Source of the DNA: Bradyrhizobium sp. sGM-13
GTDB taxonomy: Bacteria; Pseudomonadota; Alphaproteobacteria; Rhizobiales; Xanthobacteraceae
DNA: 64,000 nt
Direction of reading: 5' to 3'
Assembly (NCBI RefSeq): GCF_018398875.1
Contig: NZ_JAGWDK010000005.1
Span: forward strand, 310,001-374,000
The notes below the pieces were generated by a model that worked only from the letters and a program-made list of their open reading frames with translations, ran no database searches and had not been told where the DNA came from. Position numbers and translations under genes: made by a program. Shown one piece after another: positions 20,718-29,820 of this stretch; the first letter of the stretch is position 1, and every line of letters begins with the position of its first letter.

Positions 20718-21203
20718 CTAGTTAAAGCTGAGTAGCTTGAACAGCGGCGTCAGATAGCTGAGTTCCTGGCCAGACGTCGGCGTGGTGCGGCTGATGAAGT
20801 CGAAGATCTTGCCGTCCTGCAATCCGTAATTGGCGAGCCGCGTCACCTGGCGGTTCTTGTCGAAATAGATCGCGATCACGCGCTGGTCCACGACCTGCTG
20901 ATTCATGAAAGCGACTTTGCGCTCGGAGCGCTGCGAGATGTAATAAAACACCTCGCCGTTCAAGGTCGCGACCGTGGATGGCGTTCCCATCACGATCAGC
21001 ACCTGGTCCTGGCTGGCGCCGATCGGAATCTGCTCCAGCGCGTTGGGCGGCAGGATGTAGCCTTTCTGGAACTGCTCGCCGGTGCATCCGGCGAGCGCGG
21101 CGCAGACCAGTGCAATGGCTGCGCCGGCGCGAAAACCGCGCCGGCGCGCGGTCAGGCGGCGCGGCGTGGACACGCGGGCGCTCAGGTGGCTCATTTCGGT
21201 CAT
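20718..21203 (-). CDS. bamE: Outer-membrane protein assembly factor BamE (SmpA/OmlA)
   Basis: BamE is the small lipoprotein of the BAM complex that inserts beta-barrels into the outer membrane. The signal peptide ends in a lipobox, ALAGC, after about 35 residues; the mature part has the BamE core (QIPIGASQDQVLIVMGTPS, then a two-stranded sheet with FYYISQRSERKVAF). I choose ATG 21203 (161 residues); ATG 21194 is also possible and neither has a strong ribosome site. It is divergent from the CBP3-like chaperone gene, with 107 bp between the starts. Confidence 0.9.
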   Translation of the reverse strand: MTEMSHLSARVSTPRRLTARRRGFRAGAAIALVCAALAGCTGEQFQKGYILPPNALEQIPIGASQDQVLIVMGTPSTVATLNGEVFYYISQRSERKVAFMNQQVVDQRVIAIYFDKNRQVTRLANYGLQDGKIFDFISRTTPTSGQELSYLTPLFKLLSFN

Positions 21204-21310
21204 CTCAGGAATTCGCCCGTCCTCTTGCATCGCGCGGTGCGTTGACGTACCGGGCAGCACGCTTGATTGCAACATGCGCGGCCCGGGAGGGCTCGCTTGC
21301 GGAACCCACA

Positions 21311-21862
21311 ATGCTTTGGCCGTTCAATCACTTCAGGAAACCCCGGACGCCGCTGCGCGGCACCATCGAGGCCATCTATGGCATGATCGTGACGCAGGCG
21401 CGAGAACCGTTGTTTTATCGGGACTTTGGGGTTCCGGACACGGTTAACGGCCGCTTTGACCTACTTCTCCTGCACTTGTGGCTGGTCCTGCGACGGCTGA
21501 AGTCGGTGGAAGGCGGCACGACGCTATCGCAGGGGCTATTCGACCATTTTTGCAACGATATGGACGATAATCTGCGCGAGATGGGGGTCGGAGACCTCGC
21601 GGTGCCGAAGCGCATGCAGGCCTTTGGCGAAGCCTTCTATGGCCGGACCGCGGCCTATGACCTTGCGCTGACCGAGGGCCGCGAGGCACTGGCGCAGGCG
21701 ATGTGCAAGAACATCCTGAACGGCGGGAACATCGAAAAAGCCCGACTGCTGGCCGCTTACGTCGAGGCGGCCATGGCGGACCTCGACAGCCTCGACGAGG
21801 CGACGCTGGTCAACGGCCGGGGCAAGTTTCCCTCGCCGGAGAAAGCAGGCGCGCAACAATGA
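21311..21862 (+). CDS. Ubiquinol-cytochrome c chaperone (CBP3-like)
   Basis: A 183-residue protein from ATG 21311; upstream in-frame codons overlap bamE antisense and are ignored. It starts MLWPFNHFRKPRTPLRGTIE and contains RFDLLLLHLWLVLRRLK and VPKRMQAFGEAFYGRTAAYD, the pattern of the ubiquinol-cytochrome c chaperone domain, whose mitochondrial relative CBP3 helps cytochrome b assembly. It overlaps the next gene by 4 bp (ATGA). The function in bacteria is inferred from the family. Confidence 0.88.
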   Translation: MLWPFNHFRKPRTPLRGTIEAIYGMIVTQAREPLFYRDFGVPDTVNGRFDLLLLHLWLVLRRLKSVEGGTTLSQGLFDHFCNDMDDNLREMGVGDLAVPKRMQAFGEAFYGRTAAYDLALTEGREALAQAMCKNILNGGNIEKARLLAAYVEAAMADLDSLDEATLVNGRGKFPSPEKAGAQQ

Positions 21863-22446
21863 GCAAGACTGGCACAGAGAAGGCCAACCCGTGGCGTGTT
21901 CCCGTTGCGGTGGCGCAGATCCCTGAGACGGGCCTCCATCGCGATATCGAGGCCGATCAGGCCATCCGCAAAGCCATGGCCGACACGGGCGACTTGCGCG
22001 AGGTGCTATCGGCGCAGGCTTCCTTCGACGTGACGCCGAAGAGCGGCGGCCGCTTCCATGTGGCTGGCCATGTGCGGGCGCGGATCGGGCAGACCTGCGT
22101 GGTGACGCTGGAAGAGATCGAGAACGAGATCGACGAGCCGATCGACCTGATATTCGCTCCGCCCGAGCAGATCCCGCAGATGGCCGCGCTGGTCGATGAC
22201 GCGGAGGCGAGCGACGAGGAAACGCCCGATCCGCCCGAGCCGATCGAGAGCGGCGTGATCGATCTCGGCAGGGTTGCCACCGATGCATTGTATCTCGCGG
22301 TCGATCCATATCCGCGCAAACCCGGCGCCGTATTCGAGCCGATGGTTGAAGCCGCCAATCCCGAGGATCACCCATTCGCGGCGCTCAAGGCGTTGAAGGC
22401 GGCGGCACCGAAAAGGCCGCGGGCCAGGAAGCCCAAGGGCAAGTAG
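21859..22446 (+). CDS. DUF177 (YceD) family protein
   Basis: A 195-residue soluble protein. DUF177 occupies about 20-170, with the conserved central segment RARIGQTCVVTLEEIENEIDEPIDLIF (short form of the usual zinc-less C-V-R-T-L-E motif, here TCVVTLEE), an acidic stretch (about 107-130), and a Lys/Arg-rich tail. YceD usually precedes rpmF and plsX and is linked to ribosomal RNA maturation; here rpmF is absent and plsX comes next, 300 bp on. It is translationally coupled to the CBP3-like gene by an ATGA overlap. Confidence 0.88.
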   Translation: MSKTGTEKANPWRVPVAVAQIPETGLHRDIEADQAIRKAMADTGDLREVLSAQASFDVTPKSGGRFHVAGHVRARIGQTCVVTLEEIENEIDEPIDLIFAPPEQIPQMAALVDDAEASDEETPDPPEPIESGVIDLGRVATDALYLAVDPYPRKPGAVFEPMVEAANPEDHPFAALKALKAAAPKRPRARKPKGK

Positions 22447-22746
22447 GCGGGAGTTAAAATGGCCGGCGAAGCTGCCGTAGAGTGAGGTAATTCTGAAATC
22501 ACGCCAAAAATATCCCGTAAGGTGTTGAATTGCATAGAAATATCTGCCATCCGTGATTCCGGGCCACACAGCTTCCCCTTTCGCCAAAAGAGCGTGGTCA
22601 AGAGGTTGTGTCGGGGCGGGGACACGCTATTGTCGCGGCCCGGCGGGGGCGCGGGTTGCGTTTCGCCAGGCGCCGCGTAGCGGCGCCATTCCAGTGCGCG
22701 GCCGGGCTCTACGAGGGCCGCAAGAGATCAGGTTTCCGGGACGTTC
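22447..22746. other. Gene-free region upstream of plsX
   Basis: 300 bp with an AT-richer part (about 22480-22550) that could carry the plsX promoter. No rpmF-like frame, no RNA gene and no strong repeat were found. Confidence 0.4.
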
Positions 22747-23793
22747 ATGCCGCAAAAGGTTCGCATCGCGCTTGACGCCATGGGTGGCGATGTCGGCGCA
22801 TCGGTCGTCATTCCCGGCGCTGCAATTTCTTTGAAGCGGCATCCCGACAGCGAATTCCTGCTCTACGGCGACAGCAAGCAGATCGACGAACAACTCGCCA
22901 AGTACCCGGCGCTGCAAAAGGCGTCGCGCGTGATCCACACCGACGTCACTGTGAGCATGCACGACAAGCCGAGCCAGGCGCTGCGGCGCGGCCGCAAGAC
23001 GTCGTCGATGTGGCTTGCGATCGATGCGGTGAAGAGAAAGGAGGCCGACGTCGCGGTCTCCGCGGGCAATACCGGCGCGCTGATGGCGATGGCGCGTTTC
23101 CATCTGCACACCATGCAGGGGATCGATCGTCCGGCCATTGCCGGCGTGTGGCCGACGGCGCGCGGCGATTCCGTCGTGCTCGACCTCGGCGCCACGATCG
23201 GCGGCGACGCGCACCATCTCGTGGCGCTGGCGGTGATGGGCAGCGCAATGGCGAGCGTGCTGTTGAACCGGGAACGGCCGACTGTCGGCCTCCTCAACAT
23301 CGGGGTCGAGGAGATCAAGGGTCATGAGGAGATCCGCGAGGCCGCCGAGCTGCTGCGCGCGTCGCAGCTCAATTATATCGGCTTCGTCGAGGGCGACGGG
23401 ATCGGCGCGGGCGCGGCTGACGTGATCGTGTCGGAAGGTTTTAGCGGCAACATCGCGTTGAAGGCCGCGGAGGGAACCGCACGCCAGATGGCGGATTTTC
23501 TGCGCAATGCTATGGCCTCAAGCTGGTTTTCTCGGATCGGTTACCTGTTCGCCCGGAGCGCGTTCAAGGCGCTGCGGGACAAGCTCGACCCGAATAAATC
23601 CAATGGCGGTGTGTTGCTCGGCCTGAAAGGCGTGGTTGTCAAAAGCCATGGCGGAATCAGCGCCGAAGGCTTTGCCTACGCGGTCGATGTTGGCTATGAG
23701 ATGGTCCGCTGCGATCTCCTCACCAAGATCAATCAGATGATAAATAGCGACGGCAGTGCGCTGGCACCGACCGCGCAGGAGGCTGTCTCGTGA
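22747..23793 (+). CDS. plsX: Phosphate acyltransferase PlsX
   Basis: PlsX makes acyl-phosphate from acyl-ACP, the first step of the PlsX/PlsY route to phosphatidic acid, as a peripheral membrane protein. The 348-residue protein starts [20 protein letters not shown], the family signature, and has [12 protein letters not shown] (about 100-111) and [18 protein letters not shown] near the end. It overlaps fabH by 4 bp (GTGA), tying phospholipid and fatty-acid initiation together as in many bacteria. Confidence 0.97.
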   Translation: MPQKVRIALDAMGGDVGASVVIPGAAISLKRHPDSEFLLYGDSKQIDEQLAKYPALQKASRVIHTDVTVSMHDKPSQALRRGRKTSSMWLAIDAVKRKEADVAVSAGNTGALMAMARFHLHTMQGIDRPAIAGVWPTARGDSVVLDLGATIGGDAHHLVALAVMGSAMASVLLNRERPTVGLLNIGVEEIKGHEEIREAAELLRASQLNYIGFVEGDGIGAGAADVIVSEGFSGNIALKAAEGTARQMADFLRNAMASSWFSRIGYLFARSAFKALRDKLDPNKSNGGVLLGLKGVVVKSHGGISAEGFAYAVDVGYEMVRCDLLTKINQMINSDGSALAPTAQEAVS

Positions 23794-24767
23794 CTGCGAA
23801 ACGTTCGGTGGTGCTGGGCTGCGGCTCTTACCTGCCGCAGAAGGTGCTGACCAATGCCGAACTGGCGGCCCGAATCGATACTTCGGACGAGTGGATCGTG
23901 CAGCGTACCGGCATTCGGGAGCGCCACATCGCGGCCGAAGGCGAGTTCACCTCGCACCTGGCGATCAACGCCGCGCGCGCGGCGCTGGAACATGCCGGCC
24001 TCGACGCCCAGGCGATCGATCTGATCGTGCTCGCGACCTCGACGCCGGACAACACCTTTCCGGCCACCGCGGTTGCAGTCCAGAACGGGCTCGGTATCCA
24101 TCATGGCGCCGCCTTCGATCTGCAGGCGGTGTGTTCCGGCTTCGTCTTTGCGCTCGCCACCGCCGACAATTTCCTGCGCTCCGGCGCCTACAAGCGTGCC
24201 CTGGTGATCGGTGCGGAGACGTTCTCGCGCATTCTCGACTGGAACGACCGCGGCACCTGCGTGCTGTTCGGCGACGGCGCCGGCGCGGTCGTACTGGAGG
24301 CGCAGGATCAGCCGGGTTTGCCTTCCGATCGCGGCGTGCTCACGACCCATCTGCGCTCGGACGGCCGGCACCAGTCGAAGCTGTTCGTGGACGGTGGCCC
24401 GTCCACGACGCAGACCGTCGGCCATCTGCGGATGGAGGGCCGCGAAGTGTTCAAGCACGCGGTCGGCATGATCACGGACGTGATCGTGGACGCCTTCAAT
24501 GCGACCGGGACGACGGCCGAGGACATCGACTGGTTCATCCCGCATCAGGCCAACAAGCGAATCATCGATGCTTCGGCGCATAAACTTCATATTGCGCCGC
24601 AGAAGGTGGTGTTGACCGTCGATTTGCACGGCAACACGTCGGCTGCGTCAATCCCGCTGGCGCTCGCGGTTGCCGTCAGGGACGGGCGGGTAAAGAAGGG
24701 CGATCTGGTGCTGTTCGAGGCCATGGGCGGCGGCTTCACCTGGGGTTCCGCACTGGTGCGCTGGTAG
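23790..24767 (+). CDS. fabH: Beta-ketoacyl-ACP synthase III
   Basis: FabH condenses acetyl-CoA with malonyl-ACP to start fatty-acid synthesis. It starts with GTG 23790 with AGGAGG seven bases upstream, giving 325 residues. The catalytic Cys is in [13 protein letters not shown] (about 113), the His in [11 protein letters not shown] (about 251) and the Asn in [15 protein letters not shown] (about 281). All three are intact. It overlaps plsX and precedes ihfA by 133 bp. Confidence 0.97.
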   Translation: MTAKRSVVLGCGSYLPQKVLTNAELAARIDTSDEWIVQRTGIRERHIAAEGEFTSHLAINAARAALEHAGLDAQAIDLIVLATSTPDNTFPATAVAVQNGLGIHHGAAFDLQAVCSGFVFALATADNFLRSGAYKRALVIGAETFSRILDWNDRGTCVLFGDGAGAVVLEAQDQPGLPSDRGVLTTHLRSDGRHQSKLFVDGGPSTTQTVGHLRMEGREVFKHAVGMITDVIVDAFNATGTTAEDIDWFIPHQANKRIIDASAHKLHIAPQKVVLTVDLHGNTSAASIPLALAVAVRDGRVKKGDLVLFEAMGGGFTWGSALVRW

Positions 24768-24831
24768 ACGCGGCGCAGAAATGCTGTTTAAAATTGTAGT
24801 GCGGTTCCATGCTTCTGCATGATGGTCGCTG

Positions 24832-24860
24832 TTGACCATTGCGTGCTAACCTCATAATTT
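24832..24860 (+). promoter_or_regulatory. Sigma-70-type promoter for ihfA
   Basis: TTGACC (24832-24837) and TAATTT (24855-24860) are separated by exactly 17 bp. The -10 box ends 40 bp before the chosen ihfA ATG, so ihfA has its own promoter apart from plsX-fabH. Confidence 0.7.
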
Positions 24861-24900
24861 CAGGGAATAAATTTTGTTCGCCGAGAGTGCGGGGCAGGCG

Positions 24901-25230
24901 ATGACCGGGACCGGAAAAACAGTTACACGCGTGGATTTGTGCGAGGCGGTCTACCAGAAGGTGGGCCTGTCGCGGACGGAATCCTCGGCGTTTGTTGAGC
25001 TCGTTCTGAAAGAAATTACCGATTGCCTGGAGAAGGGCGAGACGGTGAAGCTGTCGTCGTTCGGCTCCTTCATGGTGCGCAAGAAGGGTCAGCGTATCGG
25101 ACGTAATCCGAAGACCGGTACTGAAGTGCCGATCTCGCCGCGTCGCGTGATGGTGTTCAAGCCATCGGCGATCCTGAAGCAGCGGATCAACGGCCACGCG
25201 CCCGGCAACGGCGAAAGTAAGACCGATTAA
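24901..25230 (+). CDS. ihfA: Integration host factor subunit alpha
   Basis: IhfA forms a heterodimer with IhfB that bends DNA at specific sites. 109 residues from ATG 24901; a TTG at 24874 is in frame but the protein family begins near [18 protein letters not shown]. The DNA-binding arm is [22 protein letters not shown] (about 70-91), with the intercalating Pro in the NPKTG tip, as expected. It is followed by the MerR gene, an order conserved in alphaproteobacteria. Confidence 0.96.
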   Translation: MTGTGKTVTRVDLCEAVYQKVGLSRTESSAFVELVLKEITDCLEKGETVKLSSFGSFMVRKKGQRIGRNPKTGTEVPISPRRVMVFKPSAILKQRINGHAPGNGESKTD

Positions 25231-25321
25231 CAAGACCGACTAGCGAGATCGAGTAACACGGCCGCGTAGCAAGGCGAGTACCGCGTCTTCACCAACGAAA
25301 TAAGTTGAGAGGAGCTGGCAC

Positions 25322-25876
25322 TTGGACAAGGCGCCCGATGCGTTTCGCACCATCAGCGAAGTCGCTGAAGAACTCGACATTCCCCAACACGTGCTGCGGT
25401 TTTGGGAGACGCGGTTCGCCCAGATCAAGCCGATGAAGCGAAGCGGCGGGCGGCGTTACTACCGCCCGGACGACGTCGACTTGCTGAAGGGCATCCGCCG
25501 TCTGCTGTACGGCGAGGGCTATACGATCCGCGGCGTGCAGCGGATCCTCAAAGAGCACGGCATCAAATCGGTGCAGGGCCTCGCCGACCAGACCTCGGCG
25601 GTCACTTTCGGCGCCGTCGAGGAAGCGATCGGCCTCAGCCTGCAGGAGCCCGATGAGGGCGAGATCCCGACCGTCGCAGCCGACGACGAGGATTACGAGA
25701 CTGAAGAGAAGGAAATCGACTACCGCTTTGTCGATACCGACGACGACGGCATTTTGCTGCCGTTCGCCAGAGGCAAGCCGGGCCCGTCGGACGCCGACCG
25801 CGAGCGCCTGGAGCGGGTGCTGCAGGACCTGATCACCTGCAAGCAATTGCTGGATAACGCAATGAAGGACGGCTGA
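25322..25876 (+). CDS. MerR-family regulator downstream of ihfA
   Basis: A 184-residue protein that begins with TTG 25322, supported by GAGAGGAG upstream. The MerR winged helix spans about 8-78 ([19 protein letters not shown] and [20 protein letters not shown]). The linker is very acidic ([12 protein letters not shown], about 122-133) and a short helical region that could dimerise closes the protein. No cysteine sensor motif is present. It is a conserved partner of ihfA in the group, with no assigned regulon known to me. Its stop codon lies in a 13-nt tandem repeat. Confidence 0.92.
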   Translation: MDKAPDAFRTISEVAEELDIPQHVLRFWETRFAQIKPMKRSGGRRYYRPDDVDLLKGIRRLLYGEGYTIRGVQRILKEHGIKSVQGLADQTSAVTFGAVEEAIGLSLQEPDEGEIPTVAADDEDYETEEKEIDYRFVDTDDDGILLPFARGKPGPSDADRERLERVLQDLITCKQLLDNAMKDG

Positions 25877-25902
25877 GAAGGACGGCTGAGAAGGACGGCT
25901 GA
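25864..25902. repeat. 13-nt tandem repeat, three copies, over a stop codon
   Basis: GAAGGACGGCTGA occurs three times without mismatch (25864-25876, 25877-25889, 25890-25902). The first copy carries the MerR gene's TGA. Because 13 is not a multiple of three, the copies put TGA into all three frames. Confidence 0.95.
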
Positions 25903-25992
25903 GCGGGCGGACGGAACTGGTGGTCTACCGGCCGCAATGAGGCCGCTCTCCTGCCTTGCGCCGGGCGCTGATCGCAGCTAATGGAACGGCAT

Positions 25993-26070
25993 CGGAGCGT
26001 GGCGCAGCCCGGTTAGCGCACTAGTCTGGGAGACTAGGGGTCGAAGGTTCAAATCCTTTCGCTCCGACCA
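25993..26070 (+). tRNA. tRNA-Pro (anticodon GGG)
   Basis: A full cloverleaf is visible: acceptor stem CGGAGCG/CGCTCCG, D arm GCGC/GCGC, anticodon stem CTAGT/ACTAG with loop CTGGGAG (anticodon GGG), T arm GAAGG-TTCAAAT-CCTTT and an encoded CCA (26068-26070). It stands alone. Confidence 0.97.
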
Positions 26071-26100
26071 TTTCTTTCACGGTGGCGATTTTGATCGCTG

Positions 26101-26229
26101 CTAGATGCCGAGAACCCAGACGGCAACAATGGTCCCCAAGACAGCTATTCCGCTGACTGTCCAGCCGGTCAAATAGGCCGCACCATCGGTTTCCGGTCGA
26201 TCGACCATAGTATCGCGCCACTGGGTCAT
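26101..26229 (-). CDS. Small single-pass membrane protein, 42 residues
   Basis: A short gene convergent on the tRNA. ATG 26229 is preceded by a near-perfect AGGAGG six bases upstream, and the 42-residue product starts MTQWRDTMVDRPETDG and has one hydrophobic segment (LTGWTVSGIAVLGTIVAVWVLG, about 20-41). It stops 31 bp from the tRNA 3' end. The strong ribosome site, the charged N-terminus and the single helix support a real small protein. It may be longer-lived as a regulator of a membrane complex, but no function can be given. Confidence 0.65.
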   Translation of the reverse strand: MTQWRDTMVDRPETDGAAYLTGWTVSGIAVLGTIVAVWVLGI

Positions 26230-26743
26230 GGCGGCCTCCTGTTCATTTTTATTGATACTGCCTCCCGTATGTAAGTCGCTGCCGCGGGCTCAAGGTTCAA
26301 GCTACGCGGCCGCGAAGTATTTCCCCGCAGTCTTCATGACCCAACCAAGCTCGATACCTGCGCATGTCCAACCGGTCGGAGACGCGCGGCGTCCTGGGCA
26401 TGCCGGCTGTGGGGTTCTTCAACCTCAGGGCTCTTGACGTGAGCTCGAGCTGCGGCCCTGCCGCCTGCTCGGCGCTACATCGTGGACCGACCACCGCGGC
26501 GTGCTTCTGTAGCGCCCGGCCAAATGTGCTCGCCTGCGGCTATTTCAGCGAATTGGCCTCGCGGCGGATCAAAGCTGTGCCGTGCATGGGGACTTGCACG
26601 GCATTTCCGATGCCCAGCCGTGTCAATTCCGCAACTGGATCGCAGTCCCGACCTTCAATAGGCTTGCCGCAACCGGCGGGCAGGTCGGGAAAGGCGACGG
26701 AGATGCACCCGTCATCAGGGAATCGAAACGCGAGGGTCAGCCC
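26230..26743. other. Gene-free region before the DapA-like gene
   Basis: 514 bp without a supported gene. The minus strand from about 26740 down to 26540 is open and gives a peptide with DDGCISVAFPDLPAG, faintly like a HicB antitoxin core, but lacks a start codon. Other frames here look random. The region may hold decayed sequence. Confidence 0.4.
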
Positions 26744-27649
26744 ATGAAAACACGTCCGACCGGCGTGATACCGCCGATGACGACGCCGTTCCGAAAGGAC
26801 GGCGAGATCGATTTCAAACTCGTTGCATCGCAGGTCGATTGGCTGATCGGGGCCGGCAGCCACGGCATTGCGGCCGGCGGTTCGACCGGGGAGGGACATA
26901 CGCTCGATCACGAAGAATATCGTGATCTGGTGGCGGCGACGGTGGAGGCCGCGAAAGAGCGCGCGCCAGTGATCGCCGGCATCATCGTCGATTCCACCCG
27001 CGATGCGATCCGGCGCGGCAAGCTGGTGCGCGACATGGACGTCGCAGCACTTCAGGTGACGCCGGTGCACTATCTGTTCAAGCCGGACGAGCAGGCGATG
27101 GTCGACCATTTCCGCCGCATGGCCGACGAAACCGGCATGCCGATCATCATCTACAACGTGGTGCCGTGGTCGTACCTCTCGCCGGCGCTGCTGACCCGGA
27201 TCATGAACGAGGTGCCGCTCGTCGTCGGCGTCAAGCAGAGCGCGGGGGATCTGAAACTGTTTGCCGACCTCATGATCATGGCGCCGGATAAATTGATCTA
27301 CAGCGCGGTCGATGCGTTGATGTATCCGTCCTATACGCTCGGGGCGCATGGTTCGATCGCGGCGATCCTGAGCGCCGCGCCGCATGCTTCCGTCGAGCTC
27401 TGGAATGTGGTCAAGGCAGGCAACCACACTCGCGCGCTCGAGCTGCACAAGAAACTGCTGACGCTGTGGAACGCGATCGTCTCGGACAATCTGCCGGCAT
27501 GCACGCGCTATGCGCAGTCATTGCAGGGGCTGCCGACGACATTCTCCCGCGCGCCGATGCCGGAAGCATCGCCCGCGCAGCAGGCAGCGATCCGGAAGGC
27601 GCTGGAGGGTTTGGGCGCGCTCGGCGGCTCGCGCGAGGCGGCGGAGTAA
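26744..27649 (+). CDS. DapA-like class I aldolase/lyase family protein
   Basis: A 301-residue TIM barrel of the dihydrodipicolinate synthase family. The Schiff-base lysine is in VVGVKQSAGD (about 158), the Tyr in IIIYNVVPW (about 131), and the dicarboxylate/pyruvate loop in GGSTGEGHTL (about 45-54). The Arg that DapA uses to bind its amino-acid substrate (after YNxP) is missing, so it is not DapA but an aldolase or dehydratase on another keto acid. Start at ATG 26744 with GAGGG upstream. It is followed 152 bp later by an SDR gene. Confidence 0.88.
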   Translation: MKTRPTGVIPPMTTPFRKDGEIDFKLVASQVDWLIGAGSHGIAAGGSTGEGHTLDHEEYRDLVAATVEAAKERAPVIAGIIVDSTRDAIRRGKLVRDMDVAALQVTPVHYLFKPDEQAMVDHFRRMADETGMPIIIYNVVPWSYLSPALLTRIMNEVPLVVGVKQSAGDLKLFADLMIMAPDKLIYSAVDALMYPSYTLGAHGSIAAILSAAPHASVELWNVVKAGNHTRALELHKKLLTLWNAIVSDNLPACTRYAQSLQGLPTTFSRAPMPEASPAQQAAIRKALEGLGALGGSREAAE

Positions 27650-27801
27650 ATTCCGCTGCGCGAAAACGCCCTGTAAGACAATCGAGCCGCCCGTCTCGCG
27701 GACGGCTTTACCGGCAGCTCCCACCTGTTACTGTCGTTCGGCACGGGCTCCATGTCATGAGGGCCCCAACTCAAAAAATGAAAACCGAGGTAAGCGTCTC
27801 A

Positions 27802-28770
27802 ATGAAGGATTTTGCCGGAAAGTTTGCCGTGATCACCGGGGGCGGCACGGGCATGGGCCGCGAGCTCGCGCGTCAGCTCGTGGCCGAGGGCTGCAATGTC
27901 GCGATGTGCGACGTCTCACCGGAAGCGATGGCCGAGACCAAGCGGCTGTGCGAGGCGGAAACGCTGCCGCAGGGCCTGCGCGTCACCACCCATGTCGCCG
28001 ACGTTTCGATCGAGGCGCATCTGCAGCGCTTCCGTGACGAACTGATCGAGCAGCAGGCAACCGACAAGATCCATCTGTTGTTCAACAATGCCGGTATCGG
28101 CGGCGGTGGCAGTCTGTTCACCAACACGCGCGAACAGTGGGAGCGCACCTTCAACATCTGCTGGGGCGGCGTCTATCTCGGCGTCCGCACTTTTCTGCCG
28201 CTTATGATTAAGGCCGACGAGGCCCACATTATCAACACATCGAGTGTCAACGGGTTCTGGGCGTCCGTGGGCCTGGGTGCCTCGCACACAGCCTACAGCG
28301 CCGCCAAGTTCGCAGTGAAAGGCTTTACCGAAGCGTTGATGACGGATCTGCGGCTCAACGCTCCGCACATCAAATGCTCTGTCGTGATGCCCGGGCATAT
28401 CGGCACCTCGATCGTTGCCAATTCGCGCAAGATCCAGAGCGGATCGGAATCCGATGAACTCAGCCCGAACGAAATTTTGGCGACGCGGCAGCGCCTGAAG
28501 GGTATGGGCATCGACACCGAGCCAATGTCGGATGACGACATCCAGAAGATCGCACTCGACCGCGCCCGCACTTTCCGTGAGGAGGCGCCGACCACGGCGG
28601 CGGCTGCGGCAAAAATCATCCTCGACGGCGTCAAGGCCGAGCGCTGGCGGATTCTCGTCGGCGACGATGCTCACAAGCTCGACGAGCGGGTGCGGCAGGC
28701 CCCGGAGAAGGCCTACACGCCGGAGTTCTACAAGAGCTTTACGGAAGAGGTCGGCTGGCGGCTCGGGTAG
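27802..28770 (+). CDS. Short-chain dehydrogenase/reductase
   Basis: A 322-residue classical SDR with an extra C-terminal 60 residues. The Rossmann cofactor motif is TGGGTGMGRELA (about 11-22), followed by NNAG (about 95-98) and the catalytic Ser...Tyr-x-x-x-Lys (SSVNGFW; YSAAK at about 166-170). The Asp at the end of strand 2 (MCDVS) favours NAD over NADP. Start chosen at ATG 27802; ATG 27778 is also in frame. A hairpin lies just after the stop. The substrate is unknown; the upstream DapA-like gene may be related. Confidence 0.9.
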   Translation: MKDFAGKFAVITGGGTGMGRELARQLVAEGCNVAMCDVSPEAMAETKRLCEAETLPQGLRVTTHVADVSIEAHLQRFRDELIEQQATDKIHLLFNNAGIGGGGSLFTNTREQWERTFNICWGGVYLGVRTFLPLMIKADEAHIINTSSVNGFWASVGLGASHTAYSAAKFAVKGFTEALMTDLRLNAPHIKCSVVMPGHIGTSIVANSRKIQSGSESDELSPNEILATRQRLKGMGIDTEPMSDDDIQKIALDRARTFREEAPTTAAAAAKIILDGVKAERWRILVGDDAHKLDERVRQAPEKAYTPEFYKSFTEEVGWRLG

Positions 28771-28778
28771 CGGACGAT

Positions 28779-28801
28779 CGGTTCTGATGGAATCAGAACC
28801 G
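28779..28801. repeat. Perfect short hairpin after the SDR gene
   Basis: CGGTTCTGAT (28779-28788) pairs with ATCAGAACCG (28792-28801), a 10-bp stem with a 3-nt loop. There is no T-run, so it is at most a weak terminator. It lies between convergent genes. I recall similar TTCTGATGGAATCAGAA hairpins as common intergenic elements in this group. Confidence 0.7.
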
Positions 28802-28844
28802 GCACTTTGCATTCTGGACGCGTCATCACGGCAACTGACGCCGC

Positions 28845-29315
28845 TCACGCGCGCGAGACGCGCTGACGCGAACCCGGGCGGTAGGCGAGGCGGGTATGCC
28901 CTGAGCAATAGGGCATGCCTTCCACCGGCGTATTGCCGCAAAAGCAGAAGTCCTCTGCGCCTGGCGTGCTGATCGGCCAGCGGCATGTTTCGTTGCTGAG
29001 TTCGAGCAGCGAGCAACGATTGTCGCTGATAATCGGCTCTTCCTGGAACGGCTGCGCGTGTTCGTAGACGGCTTGCAGAACTTGATACTGCAGTCTGGGG
29101 ACGGATTTCCTGGAGCGCTCCCTGGCAACTTTGGTCGGACGAGGTTCGGCGGGGGCGGGGCCGCGCGTCAATTGCAGGCGCGAGAGTTTGCCGATCACGG
29201 CGTTACGGCTGACACCGATGCTGGCCGCGATCTCGCGGCAGGTGAGGCCGGCTTCAAAATGGCTTTTCAGGAGTTCGACGCGATCGGTGGTCCAGGTCGG
29301 TAGGTTCGTAAGCAT
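28845..29315 (-). CDS. GcrA-family cell-cycle regulator
   Basis: A 156-residue GcrA-like protein. The N-terminal DNA-binding helix region is PTWTTDRVELLKSHFEAGLT-CREIAASIGVSRNAVIGKL (about 6-46), the GcrA signature; the C-terminal part CRWPISTPGAEDFCFCG is the conserved tail (CRWP...C.CG). In Caulobacter GcrA binds sigma-70 and methylated promoters. The start is ATG 29315, after an in-frame upstream stretch lacking a ribosome site. It follows an RHH-like gene by 43 bp and could be a second, lineage-specific GcrA paralogue. Confidence 0.88.
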   Translation of the reverse strand: MLTNLPTWTTDRVELLKSHFEAGLTCREIAASIGVSRNAVIGKLSRLQLTRGPAPAEPRPTKVARERSRKSVPRLQYQVLQAVYEHAQPFQEEPIISDNRCSLLELSNETCRWPISTPGAEDFCFCGNTPVEGMPYCSGHTRLAYRPGSRQRVSRA

Positions 29316-29358
29316 TTTTTCGGTTCCACATTCTGTGAAAACCGCCGCGTTGCTCCCG

Positions 29359-29559
29359 TCAGGACGTCTTGCCGTTGTCGCGGATTGCAAGCAGCCCATC
29401 CTTAATGGCGAGCCGAATGCCTTCCTCGATCAGGGTCCTTGCAACGCCGGGAACACTTGTGCCGTGGGTGCCCTGTCTCACCAGTCTTTCCATATAAGCG
29501 ATGGTCGAGAGCGCCAAGGTCACGGGAACGCGGTCGGTTTCGGCTTTTTCTGTAGCCAT
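29359..29559 (-). CDS. Small ribbon-helix-helix-like protein
   Basis: A 66-residue protein. The segment RVPVTLALSTIAYMERLVRQGTHG (about 10-33) followed by TLIEEGIRLAIKDGLL has the pattern of a ribbon-helix-helix regulator: a beta strand then two helices. It has a weak ribosome site. It sits immediately upstream of the GcrA-like gene on the same strand, so the two are probably cotranscribed. No toxin gene is adjacent. Confidence 0.65.
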   Translation of the reverse strand: MATEKAETDRVPVTLALSTIAYMERLVRQGTHGTSVPGVARTLIEEGIRLAIKDGLLAIRDNGKTS

Positions 29560-29820
29560 GGGGAACGCTAACTTTTAAACGCTGTACTGAAAAGTTACTA
29601 TTTCGACTCTATTTAGTTTTGCACACATGAGTCAAACGGCTTGTGGATATCTCTCTATCCGTTTGAAAAACAAATTAAAAGCGAAGGGCGGGTTTGTGGA
29701 TTAACCAAAGCGCTTGTGACGCGCAGCGCGCGGCAGTCTCAGCGGCGGTTACAGGCCCGGCGAAACGATCCAGCCGTGTGGGGGTCATTTCCCCATTGCT
29801 TCGCGCTGCAAGGAATGCCG

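Noticed and set aside
26021..26221. 66-codon minus frame ending GAKGFEPSTPSLPD
   Set aside because: The ending is the well-known translation artefact of a tRNA read on the wrong strand (tRNA-Pro 25993-26070).
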